The position numbers were made by a program, and so were the translations under genes. A DNA stretch of 64,000 nucleotides, taken from Blastocatellia bacterium. Its GTDB lineage: Bacteria; Acidobacteriota; Blastocatellia; Pyrinomonadales; Pyrinomonadaceae. Position 1 is the first letter of the stretch, and each line of letters starts with the position of its first letter. Shown here in pieces: positions 33,586 to 43,188 of this stretch. The notes under the pieces were generated by a model. The model searched no databases. It saw only the letters and a program-made list of their open reading frames with translations, and was not told the DNA's origin. Location: positions 25,030 to 89,029 of the forward strand of contig JACCVY010000050.1 of the NCBI GenBank assembly GCA_013697915.1, in the 5' to 3' direction.

Positions 33586-35349
33586 GTGGCAGCCAAAGCC
33601 GAGGTAATTGTTACCGCCGGGTTGAGACCGGAATTGTTTGCGAAACGAGGAATCGTTTCCTTAAACACTCGCGTGCTTGTCATCGCGCTGGCGCTGCTCG
33701 TCGTGGCTGGATTCGCCTTTCGCCTCACGCACCTCAGCGCTGAAGGACTGAGTGAAGACGAGCTAAACAAGCTGGAGGCGGTTAACGATTATCGCCAGCA
33801 CGGCCTAACATCGGCAAACGGCGAACATCCGCTTTTGATGAAGGCACTGCAAACAGCTACGGTTGTTTTAGCCGACAAGTGGAACAGTATTTCGCTCGGC
33901 AGAAACAACCCAATCGCCACCGAGACTGCGCTTCGTTTTCCCAGCGTGCTCTTCGGCGTTTTGACTGCCATCCTTATCTACTTGCTGACGGCTGAATTAT
34001 TTGGAGCCGAAGTCGGTTTGATCGCAGCCGCGCTGTGGGCTTTCGACCCAAGCGCGATTGGATTTAACCGCATCGCGAAAGAAGACACATTCCTGCTGTT
34101 CTTTTTTCTGCTGGCGAATGTTTTCTGGCTGCGCGGTCAGCGCGTAGCGGAAAGCAAACCAGATGTGAAACCCACGAAGTATTATTGGGCCACGGCCGCC
34201 GCGTTTGGAGCGATGATGGCTTCGAAATACCTGCCGCAGATGCTGACGATTACCATCGCGTATTACTGGATCTTCCAGGCAATTCCTGAAACAAAATGGC
34301 GGCTTGGAAAGAAACGCATGCTGACATTCTTTGCGGTCATGGGGGTCACTTTCCTACTGCTCAATCCAACCATTCTGTTGCCGGGAACGTGGAAGCAAAT
34401 GGGACTGTTCGCCGGCCAAAAATTAATTGGCCACGATGGTTACGAGTTTATGGGACGGGTCTACAGCCACCGCCTGACGGATTGGTTTAATGGAATACCC
34501 TGGTATTTCTACCATCTTTTTGTTGCCGTCAAATTACCTTTGCTGACACTGATGGGATTCGTGATTGGATTGCCGCTCCTTTTCCAGCGCAAGCTCGGCG
34601 ATGGCCGCTATTTCATTGTGTTGTGGCTGTTCCTTTGGATGATGACGTTTAGTTTCGTCGGCGGAAAATTCACGCGCTACTTCACGGCGGCTCTTCCCGC
34701 CGTTCTGATAACAGCGGCAATCGGCATCCAATTCTTCAGCAGTTGGATTTCAAAGAAGCTCCGGAGTTTGCTGGGCGCAAGTTGGCCCGAAAGCTACCTG
34801 CGACTGGCGCTGGTCGCAGTAGTCATCATCGGGTCACAGCAGACGTCGGCCAGGGTAGCGCCGCACTTCAGGCTTTTCACTAATGCGCTAGGTGGGGGCG
34901 TCGCACGCGAGGGTTATTATTTCCCGCACGATGAATTCTACGATGGCAGTGTTCGCGACGTCATGCTTGAGATAGCGAAACGCGCCAAACCGAATGCGCA
35001 GGTTGCAAGCGAGGTTCCCAATCTGGCAGCGTTTTACGCGCAAAGGGCCAATCGGGCCGATCTGGTGTGCGTGTCTGTTTCGGATCCCAATGCGTTGAAA
35101 CAACTAAAGGAAGGCGACTTTGTAATCGATGCGCGCGGCCGTCGTTACTTCAGCAACGAAACGCTGCTCAATGTTCTTTCAAACTCGGCCTCACCAACAT
35201 TTCAGGCGACGCTTGGACCAGCCGTCTCAGCTTCGGTATACGAACTGGACAAACACACGCAGCAAACCGTGATCGAAACCGCGCGGCGCTTGCCCCCTTT
35301 GGCCAGCAACATTCAACTGTTGAATGGTTCGCACGTCCTAAACAACTAA
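33586..35349 (+). CDS. ArnT/PMT-like membrane glycosyltransferase (GT39/GT83 type)
   Basis: A 587-residue protein with about 10-12 membrane helices. After helix 1, GLSEDELNKLEAV gives the catalytic acidic residues in the first periplasmic loop, and NGEHPLLMKAL matches the HPP-like block of dolichyl/undecaprenyl-phosphate mannosyl- and arabinosyltransferases. A soluble C-terminal part (about 430-587) follows. It probably uses an undecaprenyl-phosphate sugar to modify a protein or lipid. GTG at 33586 has AAGGACG upstream. Confidence 0.82.
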   Translation: MAAKAEVIVTAGLRPELFAKRGIVSLNTRVLVIALALLVVAGFAFRLTHLSAEGLSEDELNKLEAVNDYRQHGLTSANGEHPLLMKALQTATVVLADKWNSISLGRNNPIATETALRFPSVLFGVLTAILIYLLTAELFGAEVGLIAAALWAFDPSAIGFNRIAKEDTFLLFFFLLANVFWLRGQRVAESKPDVKPTKYYWATAAAFGAMMASKYLPQMLTITIAYYWIFQAIPETKWRLGKKRMLTFFAVMGVTFLLLNPTILLPGTWKQMGLFAGQKLIGHDGYEFMGRVYSHRLTDWFNGIPWYFYHLFVAVKLPLLTLMGFVIGLPLLFQRKLGDGRYFIVLWLFLWMMTFSFVGGKFTRYFTAALPAVLITAAIGIQFFSSWISKKLRSLLGASWPESYLRLALVAVVIIGSQQTSARVAPHFRLFTNALGGGVAREGYYFPHDEFYDGSVRDVMLEIAKRAKPNAQVASEVPNLAAFYAQRANRADLVCVSVSDPNALKQLKEGDFVIDARGRRYFSNETLLNVLSNSASPTFQATLGPAVSASVYELDKHTQQTVIETARRLPPLASNIQLLNGSHVLNN

Positions 35350-35410
35350 TTCTTTTCCTATCCGCGCCCGTTCCAACCCATTCTTTTGCTTTATGCTTAC
35401 TGCCTTCTGC

Positions 35411-37210
35411 CTACTGCCTTTTGATCTCAACCTCAACCGGCTTCGCGTCGTGGGACTCGTAACCTTCCGGCCAGTTTGAGATGTTTACGCCGTAAGGCCA
35501 GTCCGCCTCCGCACTAACTGCAAAACGAATAGTAATTGGCAGCCCGCGCATTGCCCGCAAGCGAACCAGCAGTTTGTCGATGCGCCATTCTTGAATCAAA
35601 GGTGCGCGGCGGGGTTCGACCGGGATTAGTCGCGAACCGCAGTCCGTCCCGTTAACAAAAAGCGTGACGCGCGTTTGGATTTGTTCGGGCTTAGCATCAT
35701 TCGGCAGCACCGGCTGGATGTGAGCGCGCACAACCAGCTGACTTACACGGCGCCGATCGGCACGTTCCGGCACGATGAAATCGAGGTGGCCTACGCCGAA
35801 ACCCCAGATGTAACCGGGCCCACTGCCAATTTTTTCGAACTGCTCGGCCGCAGCCATCTGCGGTTTGAACTGATACAAGAGTGATCGATCGTCGCGCACA
35901 ATCATTTGCGGAATGGTTGCGGGGTCGTCCGGCGCTCGCGACCAGGCAAACTGTCTTGGCACCAGGTGACGCGATGCGTCAGTTAATCGTTCCGGCGGAT
36001 CGGCAGAACTGAGCGCGGCAAACATCTGTGCAGCGCGGTTAACTTCGCCGAGGACGCTTGCATCGCGCGATGTTGAATAAGTGATTCCGTATCCGCGACC
36101 CGGATCGGGCGTAAAGATCCAGAACATTGCGCCAGCCGAACCAGCGCGAACATTACTTTCAAAAAATGCGCGGAACCATTCCGTCTGCGATACGCCGTGA
36201 TAACCCTCCGGGCCCATGCCGAATTCTCCGAAGACGAGCGGCTTATTTAGGGAAAAAGCTGCCGCCGCGCGGTTCTCGACAAACTCTCGCAGGGCCGCAG
36301 GCGAATCGACAAAGCTGTCATTGTCATCTTTCGGATAATTGTGAACGTCACAGTAGTCGATATTCGGCAGGCGATGGTCCGCGAGCCACTCTCTTCGCTC
36401 GGCGGCGGTGCGATAGCCCCAGTCGCCCGGTGCAATTGCATGATTCGGATCGAGCGATTTCAAATAGCTGCTCATCTCAGCAATCCAGGCGCGCCGCTCG
36501 GACCAGCGGCCGGTTATGGCTTGCGCCTCATTCATTAACTCCCAACCCAGGATCGTCGGATCGTCACGGTAGAGAACGCCGGTTACGCTGTTGCGTCGGG
36601 TAACAATCTTTTCCAGGTGCTCGCGATAAAGCTGACGCGCTTTCTCGTTTGTATAAAACAGCATTGCCCGTTCCGGATTAATTCCAAAACCATATTTGTT
36701 GTCTGCTGCGTCAGCGATGCCCGCCCAGCGTAAGTATTGAGTCACTCCGCCGGTGTCGCGCCACCAGTTTGCCAGACACAATTGCACATGAAGATTGTTT
36801 TGCGCGGCTTGCGCGATTGTGTTGTCGAGATGAACAAACGCCTCTTCGTTCCAGTTGCCCGGCGACCAGCGAAAGGGATGCGTGCGCGGCCAGTCTGCCT
36901 GGTCGGCAACCGGTCCCACATCGTTTGGACCACCTTCGCCGGACGCCCAAACACGCACCACGCGAATGCCGGCTTGAGCTGCCTGGCGCAGCGTCTCCGG
37001 CATGCGCGCGCGATCATCATCGCGATACATCACCGAAACATTTGCGCCCACAAAGCGAAACGGTTGACCCGCGATTAGAAAACGGCTGCCGCGCGTTTGC
37101 ACAAAGTGTTTAGATAACTCAGTGCGACCAGCTGGCGAGCCGGTTCCCATGAAGAAAAAGGCCGCACCCACAGCAACTGTGAGCGCGGCGAATGGTAAGA
37201 ACTTTTTCAC
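35411..37210 (-). CDS. exported GH5-like glycoside hydrolase (mannanase/cellulase family)
   Basis: A protein of about 599 residues with an N-terminal membrane anchor or signal (KKFLPFAALTVAVGAAFFF). The TIM barrel has GWELMNEAQ with the acid/base Glu and LVFGEFGMG with the nucleophile Glu, plus YCDVHNYP before it. A beta-rich C-terminal part of about 180 residues follows. It resembles GH5_7-type mannanases. GTG 37210 is chosen because the ATG at 37279 would overlap the next gene by 43 bases. The final KRQ codons come from a heptamer array. Confidence 0.8.
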   Translation of the reverse strand: MKKFLPFAALTVAVGAAFFFMGTGSPAGRTELSKHFVQTRGSRFLIAGQPFRFVGANVSVMYRDDDRARMPETLRQAAQAGIRVVRVWASGEGGPNDVGPVADQADWPRTHPFRWSPGNWNEEAFVHLDNTIAQAAQNNLHVQLCLANWWRDTGGVTQYLRWAGIADAADNKYGFGINPERAMLFYTNEKARQLYREHLEKIVTRRNSVTGVLYRDDPTILGWELMNEAQAITGRWSERRAWIAEMSSYLKSLDPNHAIAPGDWGYRTAAERREWLADHRLPNIDYCDVHNYPKDDNDSFVDSPAALREFVENRAAAAFSLNKPLVFGEFGMGPEGYHGVSQTEWFRAFFESNVRAGSAGAMFWIFTPDPGRGYGITYSTSRDASVLGEVNRAAQMFAALSSADPPERLTDASRHLVPRQFAWSRAPDDPATIPQMIVRDDRSLLYQFKPQMAAAEQFEKIGSGPGYIWGFGVGHLDFIVPERADRRRVSQLVVRAHIQPVLPNDAKPEQIQTRVTLFVNGTDCGSRLIPVEPRRAPLIQEWRIDKLLVRLRAMRGLPITIRFAVSAEADWPYGVNISNWPEGYESHDAKPVEVEIKRQ

Positions 37211-37236
37211 GGCAACGAATCGCGAGTCGAACCTTC

Positions 37237-37587
37237 TCAGCGGGGATTGGTTAATCGGATAAAGCCGATGATTGCGCACACCGCTCCCAGGATCACGAAG
37301 AGGTTGAAGAATGTCAGCACATTGAATACAAAGCTGGTGTCGTTGGTTAGTACTCCAAAGCCAACCGCCAGAAACTGAATATGAAACAACAGCATGCAGA
37401 CAGCAGTGAATGAAAACCAGCGCGTCGATGGACCAAACGCCCGCGCGCGCGCAAAGCCGAGCACTGCTGCTACCAACCAGGCAATTGCGCCCAGTAGAAA
37501 CATGATGGCTATCGCCGGACCGAAATAACTCGGCTGGTGGAAAGTGTTTGAGACCTGCGCGAGCAGTGTTACCAGGAAAATAAACAT
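37237..37587 (-). CDS. small four-helix membrane protein of unknown function
   Basis: A 116-residue hydrophobic protein with about four membrane segments (starting FIFLVTLLAQV, then FGPAIAIMFLLGAIAWLVAA and two more). No motif is recognised. It lies just upstream of the glycoside hydrolase gene and may be co-transcribed. Confidence 0.65.
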   Translation of the reverse strand: MFIFLVTLLAQVSNTFHQPSYFGPAIAIMFLLGAIAWLVAAVLGFARARAFGPSTRWFSFTAVCMLLFHIQFLAVGFGVLTNDTSFVFNVLTFFNLFVILGAVCAIIGFIRLTNPR

Positions 37588-37759
37588 TCGCCTTCTCCTC
37601 TTGAGTTTCTACTGGCTAACAAACCAAGCGCCGTTTGCGCACGTCCGAAGCCGCTAACTGTGCACAAACGGCGGTTAAAGTTTCAGTTTTGAAAACGACT
37701 AATAGCGACAGCGTTGTCGGGCAAGCAGACGCCGTGAAGCGAACTGAATGAATCACTGA

Positions 37760-37969
37760 CTACTGCGTGATGTGAATCTCCTCTTCCTTGTTCACATGGC
37801 CCAGGAAGTAGAGCAACCCGCAGATAAAAGCAATCGCCGCAAGGCCCAGGGCGCGCCAACCTAAAGAATGTCCGCCCTCGGCGTCCGTGAAAGTCACGAA
37901 CTTGTAGAAGTAGTAAATCGCACCCCCAGCAGCGAGCAAACCCACAATCGCGAGTAACATCTCTTTCAT
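37760..37969 (-). CDS. small two-helix membrane protein
   Basis: A 69-residue protein with two hydrophobic helices (LLAIVGLLAAGGAIYYFYKF and ALGLAAIAFICGLLYFLG) and a charged tail. Function unknown. It is isolated, with non-coding DNA of over 100 bp on both sides. Confidence 0.6.
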   Translation of the reverse strand: MKEMLLAIVGLLAAGGAIYYFYKFVTFTDAEGGHSLGWRALGLAAIAFICGLLYFLGHVNKEEEIHITQ

Positions 37970-38100
37970 ATCATTTTACCTCCGGCAAATGAGTTGCTAT
38001 GTAGGTTAGGAAAAAGCCGCTTAGCGCTATATGGCCAGCATGTTAACGCCAGCCATCGGGGAACGCAAGTTTTTCATGCCGTACTACTCGTTCTACGGCA

Positions 38101-40020
38101 TTACTTAAGAATGATTCGTTTGTCAGCGGCGCGGCGCGTTATTCGTTCCCGATCAAAATATTCGAGCAGCGGAATCGCGTATTTGCGCGAAACGCCAGCC
38201 AACTCCTTAAACTGTGACACGTCGATTAACCGCTCCGGCTCATGTTGCGAAGCGAAGTCCTGAAGCAATGTACGCAATCGATTGATTGAGTTAACGTGCA
38301 AAAACATATCCGCCTGCGCCCGAACAAGAGTACCGTCATCAAGCAGCATTTGCAGAATTTTCCGCGCCTGGGGTCTTTGCGCCGGCATAACCCCGGCGCT
38401 TTCGAGAGCCTGGTCAAGAGTTGGTGGTTCAAGTCGCGCAGCCTGATAGATAGTCGCGATTTTTTCCCGCAGCGTCGTCTCGGCAGGGGAAAGATCGACC
38501 GTGTGTTCGCGGAGGCGAACCAAATCTTTTTCTGTAACCAGAGCGCCCTTACTTTCAAGCTGATTCATCACGGCGCGAAATACTTCCGGCGCCGAGTGAC
38601 TGAAGCAGCGCTCGCGTAAAAGTTCGCGCGCTAGTCCGCGCGATAAGGGGTCGCGTTGGTGATGAGACTTCACTTCTGCAACTACCGCTTCGGCCAGTTT
38701 TTCAAAATTAGCCGTGCTGATGAATAACCCACTCGCATCAGTGATCCTCCCTTCCTGCTGGGCTTCGTTTGCAGCAGTGGACAAAACCGTATCGTTCAAA
38801 CCCGTTCGGGCTATGAGTTGTTCAAGCTTCATCCCCTGGTCACCTGCCGCCAAAACAAAGGCTGCTAATTTTCTTGATCGTTCGGGTCGCATCAACTCAC
38901 CCAGGCGCTCGTCAGTTTTTGCCAGTTCCCTGCCTCGATGTTTTGTGGCCAACGGATCGAGCACCAGGCCGCCCGCGATCGTCACCGCAGGAGAATAAGA
39001 ACGAATGATAAAGCGCTCATCGTGCAGCGCCACCACCGGCCTCTCTAATCTTAGTTGTGCGAAACCCGATGCACCGGGCTCAATTTCGCCTCGCGGATTA
39101 AGCACTCGCACCCGGCCCAGCACTTCAGCCGCGCCAATGTGGAGACGGACGCGCGCTCGTGTTCGCACGGCTCGCGGTGTGCTCTCGAGAATGTTGAGAT
39201 GAACGTCGAGAATCTGCGTTGTCGTCAAACGGCCCAGCGCGGCGAGCACCATGCCGCGTTCAATAGCAGTTAACTCCACACCCGCGAGGTTCACCGCAGT
39301 TCGCTGTCCGGCCAATGCACTGCGCACCGCTGCGCCGTGAACCTGGACCCCACGCACGCGCACACGCGCGCCGGCGGGGAGCAATTCAAGTTCATCACCC
39401 TCCGATATCTGACCGGACACCAGTGTGCCGGTGACAACGGCGCCGAAGCCTTTCATGGTAAACACGCGATCGATAGGTAGCCGCGTTACAAAATCGGCAG
39501 AGCGCGCCGGCGTTTCGGCTGCGACCTGGCGCAGCGTCGCGCGCAATTCTTCAAGGCCGGCTCCAGTCTTCGCACTTACTGAAATCAAGGGCTCGCCCTG
39601 GAGAAACGAGCCGGCAACTAACTCTTCTGCTTCGGCGCGAACCAACGACAGCATTTCTTCCTCAACCAAATCCGTCTTGGTGATGACAATAAGGCCATGA
39701 CCTACACCAAGCAGCCGGCAGATATCGAAATGTTCCCGCGTCTGCGGCATCACTCCCTCGTCGGCGGCGATTATCAGCGCCACGGCGTCAATGCCATGCG
39801 CGCCGGCCAGCATGTTCTTCACAAAGCGTTCATGTCCGGGAACATCAACGAAGCCTACGCGAAGGTCGCCAAGCTCGAGGTCGGCAAAACCCAAATCGAT
39901 AGTGATGCCGCGTCGCTTTTCTTCAGGGAGACGATCAGGATTCTTTCCGGTTAACGCCTGGACGAGTGAACTCTTACCGTGGTCTATGTGGCCGGCAGTG
40001 CCGATAACGATGGAAGACAT
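38101..40020 (-). CDS. selB: selenocysteine-specific translation elongation factor
   Basis: Delivers Sec-tRNA-Sec to ribosomes at UGA codons marked by a SECIS hairpin. A 639-residue protein: GTPase domain with [13 protein letters not shown] (G1), GITIDLGF (switch I), DVPGHE (G3) and TKTD (G4), two beta-barrel domains, and a long C-terminal tail (about 380-639) that should hold the four winged-helix SECIS-binding domains; the last has [16 protein letters not shown] at 40020. selA and selD are not in the window; the partner tRNA-Sec is at 60041-60139 and a probable client is at 13379-13711. Confidence 0.95.
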   Translation of the reverse strand: MSSIVIGTAGHIDHGKSSLVQALTGKNPDRLPEEKRRGITIDLGFADLELGDLRVGFVDVPGHERFVKNMLAGAHGIDAVALIIAADEGVMPQTREHFDICRLLGVGHGLIVITKTDLVEEEMLSLVRAEAEELVAGSFLQGEPLISVSAKTGAGLEELRATLRQVAAETPARSADFVTRLPIDRVFTMKGFGAVVTGTLVSGQISEGDELELLPAGARVRVRGVQVHGAAVRSALAGQRTAVNLAGVELTAIERGMVLAALGRLTTTQILDVHLNILESTPRAVRTRARVRLHIGAAEVLGRVRVLNPRGEIEPGASGFAQLRLERPVVALHDERFIIRSYSPAVTIAGGLVLDPLATKHRGRELAKTDERLGELMRPERSRKLAAFVLAAGDQGMKLEQLIARTGLNDTVLSTAANEAQQEGRITDASGLFISTANFEKLAEAVVAEVKSHHQRDPLSRGLARELLRERCFSHSAPEVFRAVMNQLESKGALVTEKDLVRLREHTVDLSPAETTLREKIATIYQAARLEPPTLDQALESAGVMPAQRPQARKILQMLLDDGTLVRAQADMFLHVNSINRLRTLLQDFASQHEPERLIDVSQFKELAGVSRKYAIPLLEYFDRERITRRAADKRIILK

Positions 40021-40025
40021 GGGCG

Positions 40026-40075
40026 CAGGTGTCGGGTATCAGGTATCAGGTATCAGGTATCAGGTATCAGGAATA
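40026..40075. repeat. GGTATCA heptamer array (left flank of four-helix-bundle gene)
   Basis: GGTGTCG then the unit GGTATCA about five times in tandem, immediately upstream of selB. The inverted counterpart is at 40499-40537. Confidence 0.9.
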
Positions 40076-40436
40076 TTATACTCGTCGTGTCAGGGCGTTA
40101 CGCAGGGCATAAAGTTGCTTACCCAGACCACCAATCTCTCCCAGTAATCGAGACAATTGGCTGCGCGGAATGTATTTCAGACGCACTCCAATTTCCAGTT
40201 GCGTCTCAACTTCCGCCAACGAGGCTTGGGCCATCGAGAGATGATGCAGATATTCCTTTATGTGTTCCCTCGTGTGACCTTCGGCAATATTGGACGGAAC
40301 CGAAATTACGGCTCGCCTTAGCTGAGACATCAACCCGTAAGTTTCTTGTTTTGGAAAAGTCTGGGTTAGAAGGTAAAATCTTTTCGACCAAATCAATAGC
40401 TTGCTGCCAAACTCGCAGTTCACGAAAACTTTTCAT
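40076..40436 (-). pseudogene. frameshifted four-helix-bundle (23S-IVP/S23-type) protein gene
   Basis: From ATG 40436 the frame reads MKSFRELRVWQQAIDLVEKI, the typical start of the 23S rRNA intervening-sequence (four-helix-bundle) family. The rest of the protein (YLLTQTFPKQETYGLMSQLR, then AVISVPSNIAEG and onwards to 40076) is in another frame. One extra T in a TTTT run near 40376 would explain the break. It may be a real pseudogene, a phase-variable tract or a sequencing error. The whole gene is enclosed by inverted heptamer arrays. Confidence 0.75.
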
Positions 40437-40498
40437 CAGTTCTCCTTTTTGCGCGGCGGGTGAACTATCGGTGGGATATCGAATTCTTCAATGACTCG

Positions 40499-40537
40499 AC
40501 TTCTGACACCTGACACCCGGCACCCGACACCCGACAC
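40499..40537. repeat. ACACCTG/ACACCCG heptamer array (right flank)
   Basis: Units TGACACC, TGACACC, CGGCACC, CGACACC in tandem, inverse to the array at 40026-40075. It ends at the stop codon of bshA. Confidence 0.85.
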
Positions 40538-41662
40538 CTATTTCGCTAGTACTCGCTCATAAAATTCTATGTAACGCGGGATTACGATGTCGGTGCGGTA
40601 ACGCGAGACTGCCGATTCGCGTGCGCGCCGGCCCATCTCGCGACGCAACTCAGGTTCAGCCAACAATTTTCCGGCGTCATTCGCCATCTTCTCCACGTCG
40701 CCCACTTCGCTGAGAAAACCAGTCTCTCCATCCTCGACTACTTCGGGAATGCCGCCGACGCGCGACGCTATGACGGGGACTTCACAGGCCATCGCTTCGA
40801 GGGCCGCGAGACCAAACGACTCCTGTTCCGAAGGCAACAGCAAAACATCAGCGGCTGACAGGTAATCAACAATCTTCGGTTGCTTGCCGACAAAAACACA
40901 CTGGTCGTAAACCTTGAGGCAGCGCGCCCGGTGTTCGACATTTGTTCGTTCACTGCCGTCTCCGACCATCACCAGTCGCGCCGTAATTCCTTTAGCTCGC
41001 ACGCGCGCGAGTATCTCTACACAATCGACGGGACGCTTTACCGGACGAAAATTTGAGACGTGAACCAACAACGGCTCGCCCGCCGGGCTAAGCGCAGCCC
41101 GCAAGCTTTCAACCGGATGCCGCGCATATTCCGTCGGGCAAATGAAATTCGGGATGACCTCGATATCGTCAAACTGGAAAATTTCTTTAGTCGCATTTTT
41201 CAGATAATGGGAGATCGCGGTGACGCCGTCTGATTGGACAATGCCATACCGCGTAATTGGCAGATAGGACCGGTCGGCGCCGACCAGCGTGATATCGGTC
41301 CCATGCAGTGTCGTGATAACCGGAAGCCGCCGCTTTGGCTTAAGCGACTCGCGCGCGAGGATGGCGCTAATCGAATGTGGAATGGCGTAGTGAACGTGAA
41401 GCAGATCCAGATTCTCGGTCTCGGCGACGGTTGCCATCTTGGTTGCCAGCGCCAGTGTGTACGGCTGATGCTCGAACAGCGGGTACGACATCATCTCCAC
41501 TTCATGGAAACGCACGCGCTCGTTCAGTTCAGTTAATCGCGTCGGTAGTGAGGAGGAAATGAAATGGACCGTGTGACCGCGTGCTGCCAGTTCCTTGCCC
41601 AGCTCCGAGCCGACTATGCCGCTGCCGCCGTAAGTTGGGTAAACCGTGATGCCAATGTTCAT
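40538..41662 (-). CDS. bshA: N-acetyl-alpha-D-glucosaminyl L-malate synthase (bacillithiol step 1)
   Basis: GT4-family enzyme that joins GlcNAc from UDP-GlcNAc to malate. A 374-residue GT-B protein starting [19 protein letters not shown], with [13 protein letters not shown] and [10 protein letters not shown] blocks typical of BshA and the GT4 [12 protein letters not shown] signature near the C-terminus. Normal length. bshB1 lies 1.7 kb upstream on the same strand; bshC is not seen. Confidence 0.93.
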   Translation of the reverse strand: MNIGITVYPTYGGSGIVGSELGKELAARGHTVHFISSSLPTRLTELNERVRFHEVEMMSYPLFEHQPYTLALATKMATVAETENLDLLHVHYAIPHSISAILARESLKPKRRLPVITTLHGTDITLVGADRSYLPITRYGIVQSDGVTAISHYLKNATKEIFQFDDIEVIPNFICPTEYARHPVESLRAALSPAGEPLLVHVSNFRPVKRPVDCVEILARVRAKGITARLVMVGDGSERTNVEHRARCLKVYDQCVFVGKQPKIVDYLSAADVLLLPSEQESFGLAALEAMACEVPVIASRVGGIPEVVEDGETGFLSEVGDVEKMANDAGKLLAEPELRREMGRRARESAVSRYRTDIVIPRYIEFYERVLAK

Positions 41663-41666
41663 TGCT

Positions 41667-41797
41667 GATCAGTAGTCAGTAGTCCGTTGTCAGTTGTCAC
41701 TTGTCACTTGTTCGTTTTTAGTTATTTCGGCTCGATTGAAAAAGGTAGCAAGGAGACGGGTCGAATACAACTGACAACTGACTACTGACCACTGACA
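41667..41797. repeat. inverted heptamer arrays (GTCAGTA type)
   Basis: Units CAGTAGT/CAGTTGT/CACTTGT at 41669-41712 and inverse ACTGACA/ACTGACT units at 41770-41797. Words of the same kind recur at 59980-60008. Confidence 0.8.
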
Positions 41798-41801
41798 GGC
41801 A

Positions 41802-41888
41802 TAAAAAAGCGGAGGCAGAACGACCCTCGCAATCGCGCTGCCTCCATCTCAACTTGGCTCACCTTATTTGTAAGGGGGGGCAAGTGAG
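41802..41888 (-). ncRNA. candidate structured small RNA (promoter, two hairpins, terminator)
   Basis: On the minus strand a promoter TTGCTA (41918-41923), 17 bp, TATACT (41895-41900) is followed after about 7 bases by hairpin CCTTA-CAAA-TAAGG flanked by CTCAC/GTGAG, then GGAGGCAG...CTGCCTCC, then GCTTTTTT. That defines a transcript of about 87 bases with no open frame. It precedes bshA but the terminator should end it. I do not recognise a known RNA family. Confidence 0.55.
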
Positions 41889-41894
41889 GGCGGG

Positions 41895-41923
41895 AGTATA
41901 TGCCCGCCTGCCCGCTTTAGCAA
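41895..41923 (-). promoter_or_regulatory. promoter of the candidate small RNA
   Basis: TTGCTA-17-TATACT on the minus strand; the downstream transcript ends in a terminator at 41803-41845. Confidence 0.55.
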
Positions 41924-42087
41924 CATTTTTTGGACCATAATACAACTACGTTTTTACGGTGTTTTATTCGCCAAATGTCACCCTGTCGCCAGCTACCTGC
42001 GCTTGTCGCGCAAACCCGTTATAATGCTTATAGATTCCAAGTTGAAGAGATTTTAAGTATTAATCATAAGCGAGCGGAGATTAAGTA

Positions 42088-42645
42088 ATGCCAAAAATTA
42101 GCGATATCGAAGAGACTCCTAATCCGAATGCCGTCAAATTTATTTTGCGCGAACCGGTCAGTAACGGCACTGCGCGTTCATATAGTTCGGCTGATCAGGG
42201 TCAGGATGACAGCCTGGCGAAATCGCTGTTCGCTGTAGAGCACGTCGTTTCAGTGTTCTACATGGACCGCATGGTCACAATTGAAAAAGATGACGAGGGC
42301 GATTGGGACGATCTGCTGCCAATCCTGGCTGTTCCCATTCGCGCCGCTGAAGCCGTGAATACACCCGCTGCCGCAGCCGCTGCTGTTGGCGGTGCAATTG
42401 CCGCAGTCACAAGCGATGATCCACGGCTGTTAAAGATCAACGAAATTTTGGATGAGAAAGTCAGGCCGGCGTTAATGGGAGATGGTGGCTATCTTGAAGT
42501 GCTCGGACTAAAAGAGCACACGCTCAGCATTCGCTACCAGGGCGCGTGCGGCAGTTGCCCCAGCTCACTCACCGGCACCCTGATGGCAATCGAGGGAATG
42601 CTCAAGCAGGAGATCGATCCTGAACTTGAAGTGATTGCTGTTTAA
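42088..42645 (+). CDS. Nfu/NifU-type Fe-S cluster carrier
   Basis: A 185-residue protein. Residues 1-85 are a Nfu N-terminal domain (EETPNPNAVKFIL), then an Ala-rich linker (residues about 93-105), then a NifU C-terminal domain with VRPALMGDGGYLEV and the cluster-binding CGSCPSS (CxxC). It carries 4Fe-4S clusters to target proteins. It is divergent from the candidate small RNA. ATG at 42088 with GAGCGGAG upstream. Confidence 0.9.
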   Translation: MPKISDIEETPNPNAVKFILREPVSNGTARSYSSADQGQDDSLAKSLFAVEHVVSVFYMDRMVTIEKDDEGDWDDLLPILAVPIRAAEAVNTPAAAAAAVGGAIAAVTSDDPRLLKINEILDEKVRPALMGDGGYLEVLGLKEHTLSIRYQGACGSCPSSLTGTLMAIEGMLKQEIDPELEVIAV

Positions 42646-42724
42646 GTTTCTGGAACTGAAGCCCGCCGCTCGCGTTTACTCCTCCGGCTTAAACCATCTC
42701 TGCCGATCCGTTTCAGGAGACCAC

Positions 42725-43180
42725 ATGACTCATCGCTTTCCCCTGCAGGCTCTTCTGCTTGTTCTTCTGTTATTTCCGCTAATCAATGCCCAGGACACTG
42801 TTGAAAAAGTAGTCGCACCTCCGCCTACAAGCACAACCGCACGCGCGTCCGTGACGAAGGCTAAACCAACTTCAGCGGCGGCAAAAGCAAAGATCGATCA
42901 ACAGAAAGCGTTGGGCCTAACGCTGTTAGTTTCGCTGGCAAACGAGTCCCGCAACTTTTCCGATCAGACGTTGTGTGCGCGCACGCTGTCGCGAATCGCG
43001 GACGCGCTTTGGGAGCCCGACCCTGATCAGGGACGCGCACTCTTCCGCAAAGCGTGGGACGCGGCTGACGTTGCCGATCAGGACTCAGCGCGTCGTACTG
43101 AGGAAGAACGGCAGCGCCAACAGGCAGGTGACGCGGCTCTCATCGCCGTTTCTCGAACATTACTTGGCGAAAAGAAATAG
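42725..43180 (+). CDS. secreted protein of unknown function, probably 3'-truncated
   Basis: A 151-residue product with signal peptide (FPLQALLLVLLLFPLINA) and a helical part (TLCARTLSRIADALWEPDPD, ALFRKAWDAADVAD). In Acidobacteriota such a region usually opens a much longer protein; here it ends at LLGEKK, eight bases before a 148-bp inverted-repeat element. I infer a truncated gene, but a short protein cannot be excluded. CAGGAG lies before ATG 42725. Confidence 0.55.
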   Translation: MTHRFPLQALLLVLLLFPLINAQDTVEKVVAPPPTSTTARASVTKAKPTSAAAKAKIDQQKALGLTLLVSLANESRNFSDQTLCARTLSRIADALWEPDPDQGRALFRKAWDAADVADQDSARRTEEERQRQQAGDAALIAVSRTLLGEKK

Positions 43181-43188
43181 TGTGTAAT

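Noticed and set aside
33332..33607. Ninety-residue frame before the glycosyltransferase gene
   Set aside because: It overlaps the chosen GTG start, lacks a ribosome site and has no recognisable composition.
40026..40075. CRISPR array
   Set aside because: The units are 7 bp with no spacers, so they are simple tandem repeats.
41802..41888. 4.5S signal-recognition RNA
   Set aside because: The universally conserved GGUCCGGAAGGAAGCAGCC-type core is absent.
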